NCBI GenBank assembly: GCA_018819165.1
Contig: JAHJQP010000001.1
Span: forward strand, 1 to 11,477
Reading direction: 5' to 3'
DNA: 11,477 bases
Source of the DNA: Pseudomonadota bacterium
GTDB lineage: Bacteria > Desulfobacterota > Syntrophia > Syntrophales > UBA5619
The translations under genes were made by a program, and so were the position numbers. Positions 6,095-11,477 of the stretch are shown here, piece by piece. Position 1 is the stretch's first letter, and every line of letters begins with the position of its first letter. The notes under the pieces were generated by a model. That model ran no database searches. It saw nothing but the letters and a program-made list of their open reading frames with translations, and had not been told where the DNA came from.

Positions 6095-6460
6095 TTGGCA
6101 ACGAAGAGAATTGAAAAGATCAGGATCAAACGCAAGAAGAGGGTCAGGGGTAAGGTGTCCGGGACCGAGAAGAGACCGCGCCTGTCCGTGTTCAGGTCGG
6201 CTGCGCATATTTATGTTCAGGCCGTTGCCGATGATTCGGGAAGGACCCTTGCCGAGGCATCTACGCTAAGCAAGGAACCGGAGAATTCTCTCGGCGATCT
6301 GAAAAATATGGAGGCGGCGAAAGCGGTGGGGATGCTGCTGGCAAAGCGACTCCAGGCCATCGGTATTGAAGAGGCCGTCTTCGATCGCGGAAGGTACCTC
6401 TATCACGGCAGGGTAAAGTCTCTGGCCGACGGCGCGAGAGAAGCAGGACTGAAGTTTTGA
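6095..6460 (+). CDS. rplR: 50S ribosomal protein L18
   Basis: L18 binds 5S rRNA with L5 and anchors it in the central protuberance. The 121-residue product starts MATKRIEKIRIKRKKRVRGK, a basic N-terminal tail. It contains RPRLSVFRSAAHIYVQAVAD and the C-terminal FDRGRYLYHGRVKSLADGAR, both typical of L18. The start is TTG 6095 with GAGG at 6084-6087; no ATG or GTG in frame gives a better N-terminus. rpsE follows after 38 nt. Confidence 0.98.
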   Translation: MATKRIEKIRIKRKKRVRGKVSGTEKRPRLSVFRSAAHIYVQAVADDSGRTLAEASTLSKEPENSLGDLKNMEAAKAVGMLLAKRLQAIGIEEAVFDRGRYLYHGRVKSLADGAREAGLKF

Positions 6461-6498
6461 GCCTGCAATTCGACAATCGATAGGGAAGGGAAAGATCG

Positions 6499-6999
6499 TT
6501 GGAAAGTAAAAATATGGAAGAATTGGAACTTCTCGACAGGGTGATTGCGATAAACAGGACGGCCAAAGTGGTGAAAGGCGGACGCCGCTTCCGGTTTAGT
6601 GCCATTGTAGTTGTCGGCGATGGAAAAGGGTCCGTCGGCGCCGGTCTGGGCAAGGCGCATGAAGTCCCGGAGGCAATCCGAAAGGGTATGGAACAGGCCA
6701 AGAGAGCCATGATCAGGGTGGCGATCGAGAACAGAACAATTCCCTACAGCGTCATCGGGCATTACGGCGCCGGGAAAGTCCTTCTAAAGCCTGCGTCCGA
6801 AGGGACCGGACTGATTGCCGGCGGGGCGGTCCGGGCTGTCCTGGAAGTGGCCGGGGTTCAGAACATCCTTACGAAGTGCCTCGGTTCGCATAATCCTCAC
6901 AACCTGGTCAAGGCGACCATAGAGGGCCTGGGGCAGTTGAAGGCGCCGGCAGATATAGCTGCGGTCAGAGGCAGGAGCATTGCTGAAATTAGCGCTTAG
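6499..6999 (+). CDS. rpsE: 30S ribosomal protein S5
   Basis: S5 contributes to the mRNA entry tunnel and decoding fidelity, and its N-terminal loop is where spectinomycin-resistance changes map. The 166-residue product has the double-stranded-RNA-binding-like N-terminal domain with TAKVVKGGRRFRFSAIVVVG and GDGKGSVGAGLGKAHEVPEA. The C-terminal domain has GAGKVLLKPASEGTGLIAGG and GSHNPHNLVKAT. The start is probably TTG 6499 with AGGGAAGGG at 6482-6490, 8 nt upstream. ATG 6514 (MEELELLDRV), with a weaker GGAAAG, is a real alternative giving 161 residues. Confidence 0.97.
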   Translation: MESKNMEELELLDRVIAINRTAKVVKGGRRFRFSAIVVVGDGKGSVGAGLGKAHEVPEAIRKGMEQAKRAMIRVAIENRTIPYSVIGHYGAGKVLLKPASEGTGLIAGGAVRAVLEVAGVQNILTKCLGSHNPHNLVKATIEGLGQLKAPADIAAVRGRSIAEISA

Positions 7000-7010
7000 A
7001 GGGGTAGGTT

Positions 7011-7208
7011 GTGGTAAAAAAACTGAAGATTACACTGATGAAAAGTTTCATAGGCCGGCCGGAGGCTCAGCGCAGGGTCCTTCGCGGCATGGGATTAGGG
7101 AAGGTAAATAAGACCGTTGTGCTGAACGATACGCCTGAAATACGCGGTATGATCCGGAAGGTCGATCACCTCGTGGCTGCGGTAGAAGTTGAGGAGAGCG
7201 GGAAATGA
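7011..7208 (+). CDS. rpmD: 50S ribosomal protein L30
   Basis: L30 is a small 23S rRNA-binding protein of the 50S subunit, missing from some bacteria and present here. The 65-residue product reads MVKKLKITLMKSFIGRPEAQ and continues with VLRGMGLGKVNKTVVLNDTP, then the GMIRKVDHLVAAVEV end, all characteristic. The start is GTG 7011, 11 nt after the rpsE stop, with AGAGGGG at 6998-7004. Its TGA overlaps the rplO start codon in an ATGA arrangement (7205-7208). Confidence 0.97.
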   Translation: MVKKLKITLMKSFIGRPEAQRRVLRGMGLGKVNKTVVLNDTPEIRGMIRKVDHLVAAVEVEESGK

Positions 7209-7648
7209 ATCTGGGAACATTGAAACCGCCGGAAGGCTCGCGGAAGAAGAGCAAAAGGGTCGGTCGTGGAGACGGCTCGGGGCACGGCGGCACGGCCGGA
7301 AAAGGGGCAAAGGGTCAGAATGCCCGCTCCGGGCACAGTGTCAGACCAAATTTCGAGGGAGGGCAGATGCCCCTCTCGCGAAGACTGCCCAAACGGGGAT
7401 TCAAGAATCCCATGAGGCGGATCATCGCCACGGTCAATATCGAGGAGTTGAAACGCTTTCCGGAGGGATCGGTTGTTGACCGGGAGACACTGCTGTCCGC
7501 GGGGCTGGTGACGCGTAAGGCGGACGGAATCAAGGTATTGGGAAATGGGGAGATCGGCTTTCCTCTCTCCCTGAAGGTGGATATGGTCAGCCGTGGGGCG
7601 CGGCAGAAGATTGAAGCCGCAGGCGGCACAGTTGTAGAGGTCGGCTGA
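7205..7648 (+). CDS. rplO: 50S ribosomal protein L15
   Basis: L15 is a late 50S assembly protein with an extended glycine-rich arm reaching into 23S rRNA. The 147-residue product starts MNLGTLKPPEGSRKKSKRVG, followed by the arm GRGDGSGHGGTAGKGAKGQ. It then has GGQMPLSRRLPKRGF and the C-terminal signature KVDMVSRGARQKIEAAGG. ATG 7205 overlaps the rpmD stop by 4 nt and uses GAGGAG at 7191-7196 inside rpmD, so the two are translationally coupled. secY begins 1 nt after its stop. Confidence 0.98.
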   Translation: MNLGTLKPPEGSRKKSKRVGRGDGSGHGGTAGKGAKGQNARSGHSVRPNFEGGQMPLSRRLPKRGFKNPMRRIIATVNIEELKRFPEGSVVDRETLLSAGLVTRKADGIKVLGNGEIGFPLSLKVDMVSRGARQKIEAAGGTVVEVG

Positions 7649-7649
7649 T

Positions 7650-8957
7650 TTGTTAGAAGGCTTAAAAAATATCTCCAAGATACCGGAGCTTCAGAAGAGG
7701 ATTCTCTTTACTTTTCTCCTTCTGGCGGTCTACCGGATCGGCGCTCATGTCCCCACACCCGGGATCGATACTGCGGCACTGGCTGCCTTTTTCGAACAGG
7801 CAAAGGGATCTCTGCTTGGGCTCTTTGACATGTTTGCCGGGGGGGCGCTGAGCAATCTTTCGGTCTTTGCGCTGGGGATCATGCCCTACATCAGCGCCTC
7901 GATCATCCTGCAGCTTTTGACCGTGGCCGTCCCCTACCTGGAAAAGCTTTCCAAAGAGGGAGAAGCGGGCAGGCGAAAGATCACGCAGTACACCCGTTAT
8001 GGGACGGTGGTTCTCAGCCTGATCCAGGGATTCGGAATTGCCATCGGGCTGGAAAACATGGCGGGTCCCACGGGGGCCTCCATAGTCATCACTACCGGCT
8101 GGGCATTCCGGCTGATGACGGTGATCACCCTGACAGCGGGGACCGCGTTTATCATGTGGCTGGGGGAGCAGATTACCGAAAAGGGGATCGGCAACGGCAT
8201 CTCGCTGATCATTTTCGCCGGTATCGTGGTCCGCGGGCCAGAGGCGATCATCAACACCTTCCGCCTCCTCTTCTCGGGTGAAATGGGAATTTTTTTCATA
8301 CTCATCCTTATCTTGATGATGGTACTGGTCATCGGCGTGATCGTCTTTGTCGAGAGTGGACAGAGAAGGATCCCCGTGCAGTATGCGAAGCGGGTCATCG
8401 GGAGGAAGATGTACGGCGGTCAGTCGACCCACCTTCCCCTGAAGGTCAATTCGGCCGGCGTCATCCCGCCGATATTTGCCTCTTCGATCATCATGTTTCC
8501 GGCGACGATCGCGAATTTCATCCCCCATCCCTGGATGAAGGCGGTTGCGGATGCGCTGATCCCGGGACGGGCCGGCTATGAGTTGCTCTACGTGGCCTTT
8601 ATCGTCTTCTTCTGTTTTTTCTATACGGCCGTTACCTTCAATCCGGTGGACGTGGCCGACAACATGAGAAAATACGGCGGTTACGTACCAGGCATCCGGC
8701 CGGGCAAGAAGACGGCCGAGTATATCGATGATGTCCTTACGAAGCTGACGTTCGGGGGGGCGATCTATGTCTCCGCCGTCTGCGTGCTTCCCAGCATTCT
8801 GATCAGTTCTTTTAATGTACCCTTCTACTTCGGAGGAACGGCTCTCCTGATTGTCGTGGGTGTCGCCCTGGATACGGCGGGGCAGATCGAGACCCATCTG
8901 CTGACAAGACAGTACGAAGGTTTCATGAAAAAAGGCAAGATAGCCAGAAGACGTTGA
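7650..8957 (+). CDS. secY: Protein translocase subunit SecY
   Basis: SecY is the channel of the Sec translocon in the cytoplasmic membrane. The 435-residue product shows ten hydrophobic segments, roughly at residues 17-33, 70-92, 115-135, 150-170, 183-205, 213-235, 270-290, 310-330, 367-387 and 393-412. TM2 carries the family signature SNLSVFALGIMPYISASIIL, and WLGEQITEKGIGNGIS lies between TM4 and TM5. The cytoplasmic C5 loop contains the conserved arginine (Arg350 in PGIRPGKKT) needed for SecA-driven export. The start is TTG 7650, one nt after rplO, with GAGG at 7637-7640. It is co-transcribed with r-protein genes, as is usual, but adk does not follow. Confidence 0.98.
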   Translation: MLEGLKNISKIPELQKRILFTFLLLAVYRIGAHVPTPGIDTAALAAFFEQAKGSLLGLFDMFAGGALSNLSVFALGIMPYISASIILQLLTVAVPYLEKLSKEGEAGRRKITQYTRYGTVVLSLIQGFGIAIGLENMAGPTGASIVITTGWAFRLMTVITLTAGTAFIMWLGEQITEKGIGNGISLIIFAGIVVRGPEAIINTFRLLFSGEMGIFFILILILMMVLVIGVIVFVESGQRRIPVQYAKRVIGRKMYGGQSTHLPLKVNSAGVIPPIFASSIIMFPATIANFIPHPWMKAVADALIPGRAGYELLYVAFIVFFCFFYTAVTFNPVDVADNMRKYGGYVPGIRPGKKTAEYIDDVLTKLTFGGAIYVSAVCVLPSILISSFNVPFYFGGTALLIVVGVALDTAGQIETHLLTRQYEGFMKKGKIARRR

Positions 8958-8993
8958 GGGATGCATTACTACCGGAAGAATCGGATCATTGAC

Positions 8994-9743
8994 ATGGTCA
9001 TCCTGAAATTGCCGGACGAGATTGAGAAGCTGCGGACGAGCAATCTGATCGTTGCGGAGATCTTGTGCGAATTGAGGGAAAAGGTAAAGCCGGGCGTAAC
9101 TACCCGCGAGCTTGACAGAATGTCCGAAGAGCTGTCGCACAAGAGACGGGTCAGGCCCGCATTCAAGGGATACCGCGGCTATCCCTTTGCTCTGTGTACA
9201 TCCGTGAATGGCGAAGTGGTTCATGGGATGCCGTCGGAAAGACCTCTCATCTCCGGAGATATTCTGAGCCTCGACTTCGGGGTGGATTACAAGGGGTATT
9301 TCGGCGATGCCGCCATCACTGTTCCGGTTGGACCCGTTTCCGCGAAAGCCCAGAGACTGATAAGGGCGACCGAAGAGAGTCTTTACGACGCGATCCATCA
9401 GGCGCGGGCGGGCAATCGCCTGGGAGATGTTTCAGCCGCTGTCCAGCAGCGCGTCGAAGCGGACGGCTTTTCGGTTATCCGGGATTTTGTCGGACACGGT
9501 ATCGGCAGAAGCCTCCACGAAGAGCCGCAGATCCCCAATTACGGTGTCCGGGGAAGAGGGATTGAGCTCCGGCCGGGAATGATCCTGGCCATAGAGCCGA
9601 TGGTCAATGAGGGAAGTTACCGGATCAAGGTTCTGCCGGACGGGTGGACCGTGGTCACAGAGGACGGAAAACTTTCCGCGCACTTTGAACATTCCGTAGC
9701 GATTACGGAAAACGGACCGGATATTCTCAGCCTGATTCAGTGA
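8994..9743 (+). CDS. map: Methionine aminopeptidase, type I
   Basis: The enzyme removes the initiator methionine from nascent proteins using a two-metal site. From ATG 8994 the product has 249 residues, beginning MVILKLPDEIEKLRTSNLIV as in type I enzymes. The metal ligands of E. coli MetAP are all present: Asp94, Asp105, His168, Glu201 and Glu232. The substrate-contacting His77 (NGEVVHGMP) and His175 (GRSLHEEPQIPNYG) are present too. An earlier in-frame ATG at 8961 would add 11 residues, but its GAGGG touches the start codon. ATG 8994 has only weak GGAT at 8983-8986, so the start is uncertain. It sits directly after secY. Confidence 0.96.
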   Translation: MVILKLPDEIEKLRTSNLIVAEILCELREKVKPGVTTRELDRMSEELSHKRRVRPAFKGYRGYPFALCTSVNGEVVHGMPSERPLISGDILSLDFGVDYKGYFGDAAITVPVGPVSAKAQRLIRATEESLYDAIHQARAGNRLGDVSAAVQQRVEADGFSVIRDFVGHGIGRSLHEEPQIPNYGVRGRGIELRPGMILAIEPMVNEGSYRIKVLPDGWTVVTEDGKLSAHFEHSVAITENGPDILSLIQ

Positions 9744-9784
9744 CGGGCGCTTCACGAAGGTGCGGGCGAGAAAGGAGCCTGAGG

Positions 9785-9809
9785 GGGGACAGATTTGAAA
9801 TCTGTCCCC
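9785..9809. repeat. 25-nt palindromic repeat, copy 3 (map-infA gap)
   Basis: Third identical copy of the arm GGGGACAGATTT, central G and arm AAATCTGTCCCC, preceded by two further G. It ends 11 nt before the infA ATG, and the likely ribosome-binding GGGTGGA (9810-9816) begins at the base immediately after it. A hairpin here would stand directly beside the infA initiation region. Confidence 0.9.
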
Positions 9810-9820
9810 GGGTGGAAATT

Positions 9821-10039
9821 ATGGCGAAAGAGGAAGCAATAGAGGTTGAAGGCCGGGTGATTGAACCCCTGCCCAATGCCATGTTTCGTGTGGAACTGGA
9901 AAACGGTCATCGCGTTCTGGCCCATATTTCCGGGAAGATGAGGATGCATTTTATCAAGATTCTTCCGGGCGACAAGGTCACGGTCGAGTTGTCTCCCTAT
10001 GACCTGACCCGGGGAAGGATCGTTTACAGGACTAAATAG
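9821..10039 (+). CDS. infA: Translation initiation factor IF-1
   Basis: IF-1 binds the 30S A-site during initiation and assists IF-2 and IF-3. The 72-residue product from ATG 9821 starts MAKEEAIEVEGRVIEPLPNA and has the OB-fold core FRVELENGHRVLAHISGKMR, then IKILPGDKVTVELSPYDLTR and GRIVYRTK, an exact fit to family length. Upstream frame extensions to 9740 cross the palindromic repeat and are spurious. The ribosome-binding site is weak (GGGTGG at 9810-9815). infA between map and rpmJ is a common arrangement. Confidence 0.98.
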   Translation: MAKEEAIEVEGRVIEPLPNAMFRVELENGHRVLAHISGKMRMHFIKILPGDKVTVELSPYDLTRGRIVYRTK

Positions 10040-10080
10040 CGAAGGCGATAGATCGGTCGGCGGTCCACGCCGTGCCTTCG
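10040..10080. other. Possible two-part hairpin in the infA-rpmJ gap
   Basis: CGAAGGC at 10040-10046 pairs exactly with GCCTTCG at 10074-10080. Inside it, CGGCG (10058-10062) pairs with CGCCG (10068-10072) around a 5-nt loop. The stem is interrupted by an asymmetric internal loop. There is no T-tract. The structure begins at the base after the infA stop and ends 21 nt before the rpmJ start. Its function is unknown; it may simply be chance GC pairing. Confidence 0.45.
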
Positions 10081-10101
10081 GCGGATAGAGGAGTGATGAT
10101 C

Positions 10102-10215
10102 GTGAAAGTACGTTCTTCGGTCAAGAAAATATGCGAAAAGTGCAAGATCGTCAAAAGGCGGGGCGTGTTGCGTGTGATTTGCGAAAATCCGAAGCATAAG
10201 CAGCGTCAGGGATAA
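10102..10215 (+). CDS. rpmJ: 50S ribosomal protein L36, zinc-binding form
   Basis: L36 is the smallest 50S protein, bound by domain V and VI elements of 23S rRNA. The 37-residue product reads MKVRSSVKKICEKCKIVKRR, then GVLRVICENPKHKQRQG. The zinc ligands Cys11, Cys14, Cys27 and His32 are intact, so it is the C+ form. GTG 10102 gives the canonical length and lies 8 nt from AGAGGAG (10087-10093). An in-frame ATG at 10096 would add two residues but is only 2 nt from that site. It precedes rpsM by 27 nt. Confidence 0.97.
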   Translation: MKVRSSVKKICEKCKIVKRRGVLRVICENPKHKQRQG

Positions 10216-10242
10216 GGATTCGAATTTTCAGGAGGTTGTCAG

Positions 10243-10611
10243 GTGGCACGAATTGCAGGTGTGGATTTACCCAAGAACAAAAGGATGGAGATCGCTTTGA
10301 CCTACATCTACGGGATCGGGCGGTCAAAATCAAAAGAGATCCTTCGCGAAGCCGGCGTCAGTCCCGATACGAGAACCGACCAGCTTGCAGATGCGGAAAT
10401 AACCTCCATCAGGAGTATCATCGACAAGGAACAGAAGGTCGAAGGGGATTTGCGACGGGATGTGTCCATGTCCATCAAGAGGCTGATGGACGTCGGGAGC
10501 TACCGCGGGTTGCGGCATCGAAAGGGACTTCCCGTCAGGGGCCAGAGAACGAGCACCAACGCCAGGACAAGAAAAGGACCGAGAAGGTCGATTGCCGGCA
10601 AGAAGAAATAG
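10243..10611 (+). CDS. rpsM: 30S ribosomal protein S13
   Basis: S13 sits in the 30S head, bridges to L5 in the 50S subunit and contacts P-site tRNA with its basic tail. The 122-residue product starts MARIAGVDLPKNKRMEIALT, with YIYGIGRSKSKEILREAG forming the helical domain. The tail contains YRGLRHRKGLPVRGQRTSTN and ARTRKGPRR. The start is GTG 10243 with AGGAGGT at 10230-10236. It is the first gene of the alpha group. The upstream gap is only 27 nt, with no room for an E. coli-like S4-binding pseudoknot leader. Confidence 0.98.
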   Translation: MARIAGVDLPKNKRMEIALTYIYGIGRSKSKEILREAGVSPDTRTDQLADAEITSIRSIIDKEQKVEGDLRRDVSMSIKRLMDVGSYRGLRHRKGLPVRGQRTSTNARTRKGPRRSIAGKKK

Positions 10612-10632
10612 GGAAGAGGATCCGGAGGACCA

Positions 10633-11025
10633 ATGGCAAAGCCAGTCAGAAAAACAGGGAAGAAAAAGGAAAAGAAAAATATCTCCGAGGGGATAGCGCA
10701 CATTCAGTCGACCTTTAACAATACGATTGTGACGATTACCGATCTGAGCGGGAATGTCATTGCCTGGGCGTCCGCCGGAATGCAGGGGTTCAAGGGGTCG
10801 AGGAAAAGCACCCCCTTTGCGGCGCAGATGGCGGCGGAGGACGCTGTGAAGAAGGCAAGGGAACATGGGGTGAGATCCGTTCAGGTCTACGTCAAAGGAC
10901 CGGGTTCAGGCCGGGAATCGGCCCTGAGATCGCTGCAGCTGGCAGGGCTCAAGATCAGTCTGATCCGCGACGTGACGCCGATTCCCCATAACGGGTGCCG
11001 TCCGCCCAAACGCAGAAGGGTTTAA
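10633..11025 (+). CDS. rpsK: 30S ribosomal protein S11
   Basis: S11 forms part of the 30S platform with S6 and S18 and lies near the E-site and the Shine-Dalgarno helix. The 130-residue product has a lysine-rich N-terminal tail, then IAHIQSTFNNTIVTITDLSG, WASAGMQGFKGSRKSTPFAA, VYVKGPGSGRESALRSL and the C-terminal DVTPIPHNGCRPPKRRRV. The Asn-Gly near residue 120 matches the isoaspartate site known for S11. ATG 10633 has GGAGG at 10624-10628. A 98-nt gap with a hairpin separates it from rpsD. Confidence 0.98.
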   Translation: MAKPVRKTGKKKEKKNISEGIAHIQSTFNNTIVTITDLSGNVIAWASAGMQGFKGSRKSTPFAAQMAAEDAVKKAREHGVRSVQVYVKGPGSGRESALRSLQLAGLKISLIRDVTPIPHNGCRPPKRRRV

Positions 11026-11033
11026 TCAACTGT

Positions 11034-11080
11034 CAATGATCAATTATCAACGGTCAGTCGCCGTTGATCGTTGATCATTG
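11034..11080. repeat. Imperfect inverted repeat, TTGATC-rich, in the rpsK-rpsD gap
   Basis: The 20-nt arm at 11034-11053 (CAATGATCAA ... TCAACGG) pairs with the arm at 11061-11080 (CCGTTGAT ... GATCATTG) at 18 of 20 positions, around a 7-nt loop. Further short units follow to 11111: TTGATC occurs at 11064, 11071 and 11099, and ACTGAT at 11084 and 11105. The region 11026-11112 thus looks like a small cluster of related direct and inverted GATCA-containing units. There is no T-tract directly after the stem. The rpsD ribosome-binding site lies just downstream at 11113-11118. Confidence 0.75.
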
Positions 11081-11123
11081 TACACTGATGATTGTTAATT
11101 GATCACTGATCAGGGAGGCATTT

Positions 11124-11477
11124 TTGGCAAGGTATAGAGAATCCACGTGCAGGTTGTGCCGGAGAGAAGGTTTAAAGCTGTTTCTCAAAGGGGACAGATG
11201 CTACAGTGAAAAATGCGCCTATGAAAGGCGGAGTTATGCGCCGGGAGATCACGGCCAGATGCGGAAAAAATTCTCCGACTACGGCGTCCAGTTGAGAGAA
11301 AAGCAGAAGCTCAAAAGGATGTATGGCCTGCTGGAAAAGCAGTTCCGGGGATATTTCCATAAAGCTGACAGACAAAAAGGAATTACCGGAACCAATCTCC
11401 TCGTGTTTCTGGAGAGAAGGCTGGACAACATGGTCTTCAGGATGGGTTTTGCCAATTCGCGTACGGAAGCAAGACAG
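11124..11477 (+). CDS. rpsD: 30S ribosomal protein S4, N-terminal part, zinc-binding form
   Basis: S4 initiates 30S assembly on the 5' domain of 16S rRNA and lines the mRNA entry pore; in E. coli it represses the alpha operon. The frame is open from TTG 11124 to the window end (118 codons), and the rest is cut off. It starts MARYRESTCRLCRREGLKLF, with Cys9, Cys12, Cys26 and Cys31 forming the C-x2-C-x13-C-x4-C zinc knuckle of C+ S4. KFSDYGVQLREKQKLKRMYG and LERRLDNMVFRMGFANSRTE, the start of the S4 RNA-binding domain, are clear. GGGAGG at 11113-11118 supports the TTG start. Confidence 0.96.
   Translation, partial: MARYRESTCRLCRREGLKLFLKGDRCYSEKCAYERRSYAPGDHGQMRKKFSDYGVQLREKQKLKRMYGLLEKQFRGYFHKADRQKGITGTNLLVFLERRLDNMVFRMGFANSRTEARQ

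Noticed and set aside
7662..9398. A 578-codon open frame on the minus strand across secY and map
   Set aside because: Its codons are in exact register with the sense codons of secY and map, so it stays open simply because the sense genes avoid TTA, CTA and TCA. The product is rich in charged residues, as expected from the complement of a membrane protein, with no recognisable domain. Both sense genes are unmistakable.
9740..9820. Extended N-terminus of IF-1 beginning at 9740
   Set aside because: It would translate the palindromic repeat; IF-1 is a 72-residue protein with the standard start at ATG 9821.
10216..10242. S4-binding alpha-operon leader before rpsM
   Set aside because: Only 27 nt lie between rpmJ and rpsM and they hold little beyond the ribosome-binding site, so an E. 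coli-type pseudoknot cannot fit in the gap.
11190..11199. GGGGACAGAT within rpsD as another copy of the palindromic repeat
   Set aside because: Only ten bases match, there is no complementary arm, and the bases encode the expected S4 residues K-G-D-R-C around a zinc cysteine. Chance match.
1..11477. CRISPR arrays, tRNA or rRNA genes, phage or defence genes
   Set aside because: None is visible. The repeats present are short palindromes in unrelated gaps without regular spacing, and every stretch over 110 nt after position 268 is coding.

Overview
The window is a long, uninterrupted, single-strand (+) block of ribosomal protein genes: the 3' two thirds of the S10 operon, the whole spc operon and the start of the alpha operon. 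The order is rplB-rpsS-rplV-rpsC-rplP-rpmC-rpsQ | rplN-rplX-rplE-rpsN-rpsH-rplF-rplR-rpsE-rpmD-rplO-secY-map-infA-rpmJ | rpsM-rpsK-rpsD (cut by the window end). All 24 genes are intact as far as they can be read, apart from the truncation of rpsD. Protein lengths match their families. The source looks like a bacterium of the former Deltaproteobacteria (Desulfobacterota, perhaps Syntrophales-like). This is inferred from the style of the proteins, many GTG/TTG starts, zinc-binding (C+) forms of L24, S14, L36 and S4, and a GGGGACAGATTTG palindrome that I associate with such genomes. The placement is not proven.

Region by region: positions 1-240 are the tail of a DDE-type transposase and the probable right end of an insertion sequence, lying where rplW would be expected just upstream of rplB. 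Positions 269-3383 hold the S10-operon genes. Positions 3490-10215 hold the spc-operon genes with secY, map, infA and rpmJ; adk, which often sits between secY and map, is absent. From 10243 to the end are rpsM, rpsK and the first 118 codons of rpsD.

The genes work together: the r-proteins build the 30S and 50S subunits, IF-1 supports initiation, SecY is the translocon channel for exported proteins and methionine aminopeptidase trims nascent chains. Translational coupling is likely at the overlapping pairs rplP/rpmC, rpmC/rpsQ and rpmD/rplO and at the 1-nt gap rplO/secY.

The only non-standard content lies between genes. Five gaps of about 75-105 nt each carry an inverted-repeat element: a near-identical 25-nt palindrome in the gaps rpsS-rplV, rpsH-rplF and map-infA, a different hairpin in rpsQ-rplN, and a third, TTGATC-rich hairpin in rpsK-rpsD. 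I see no novel multi-gene system, no RNA gene, no CRISPR array and no convincing promoter or intrinsic terminator. The features worth a second look are the insertion sequence at the operon's interior and the repeat colonisation of conserved intergenic gaps.
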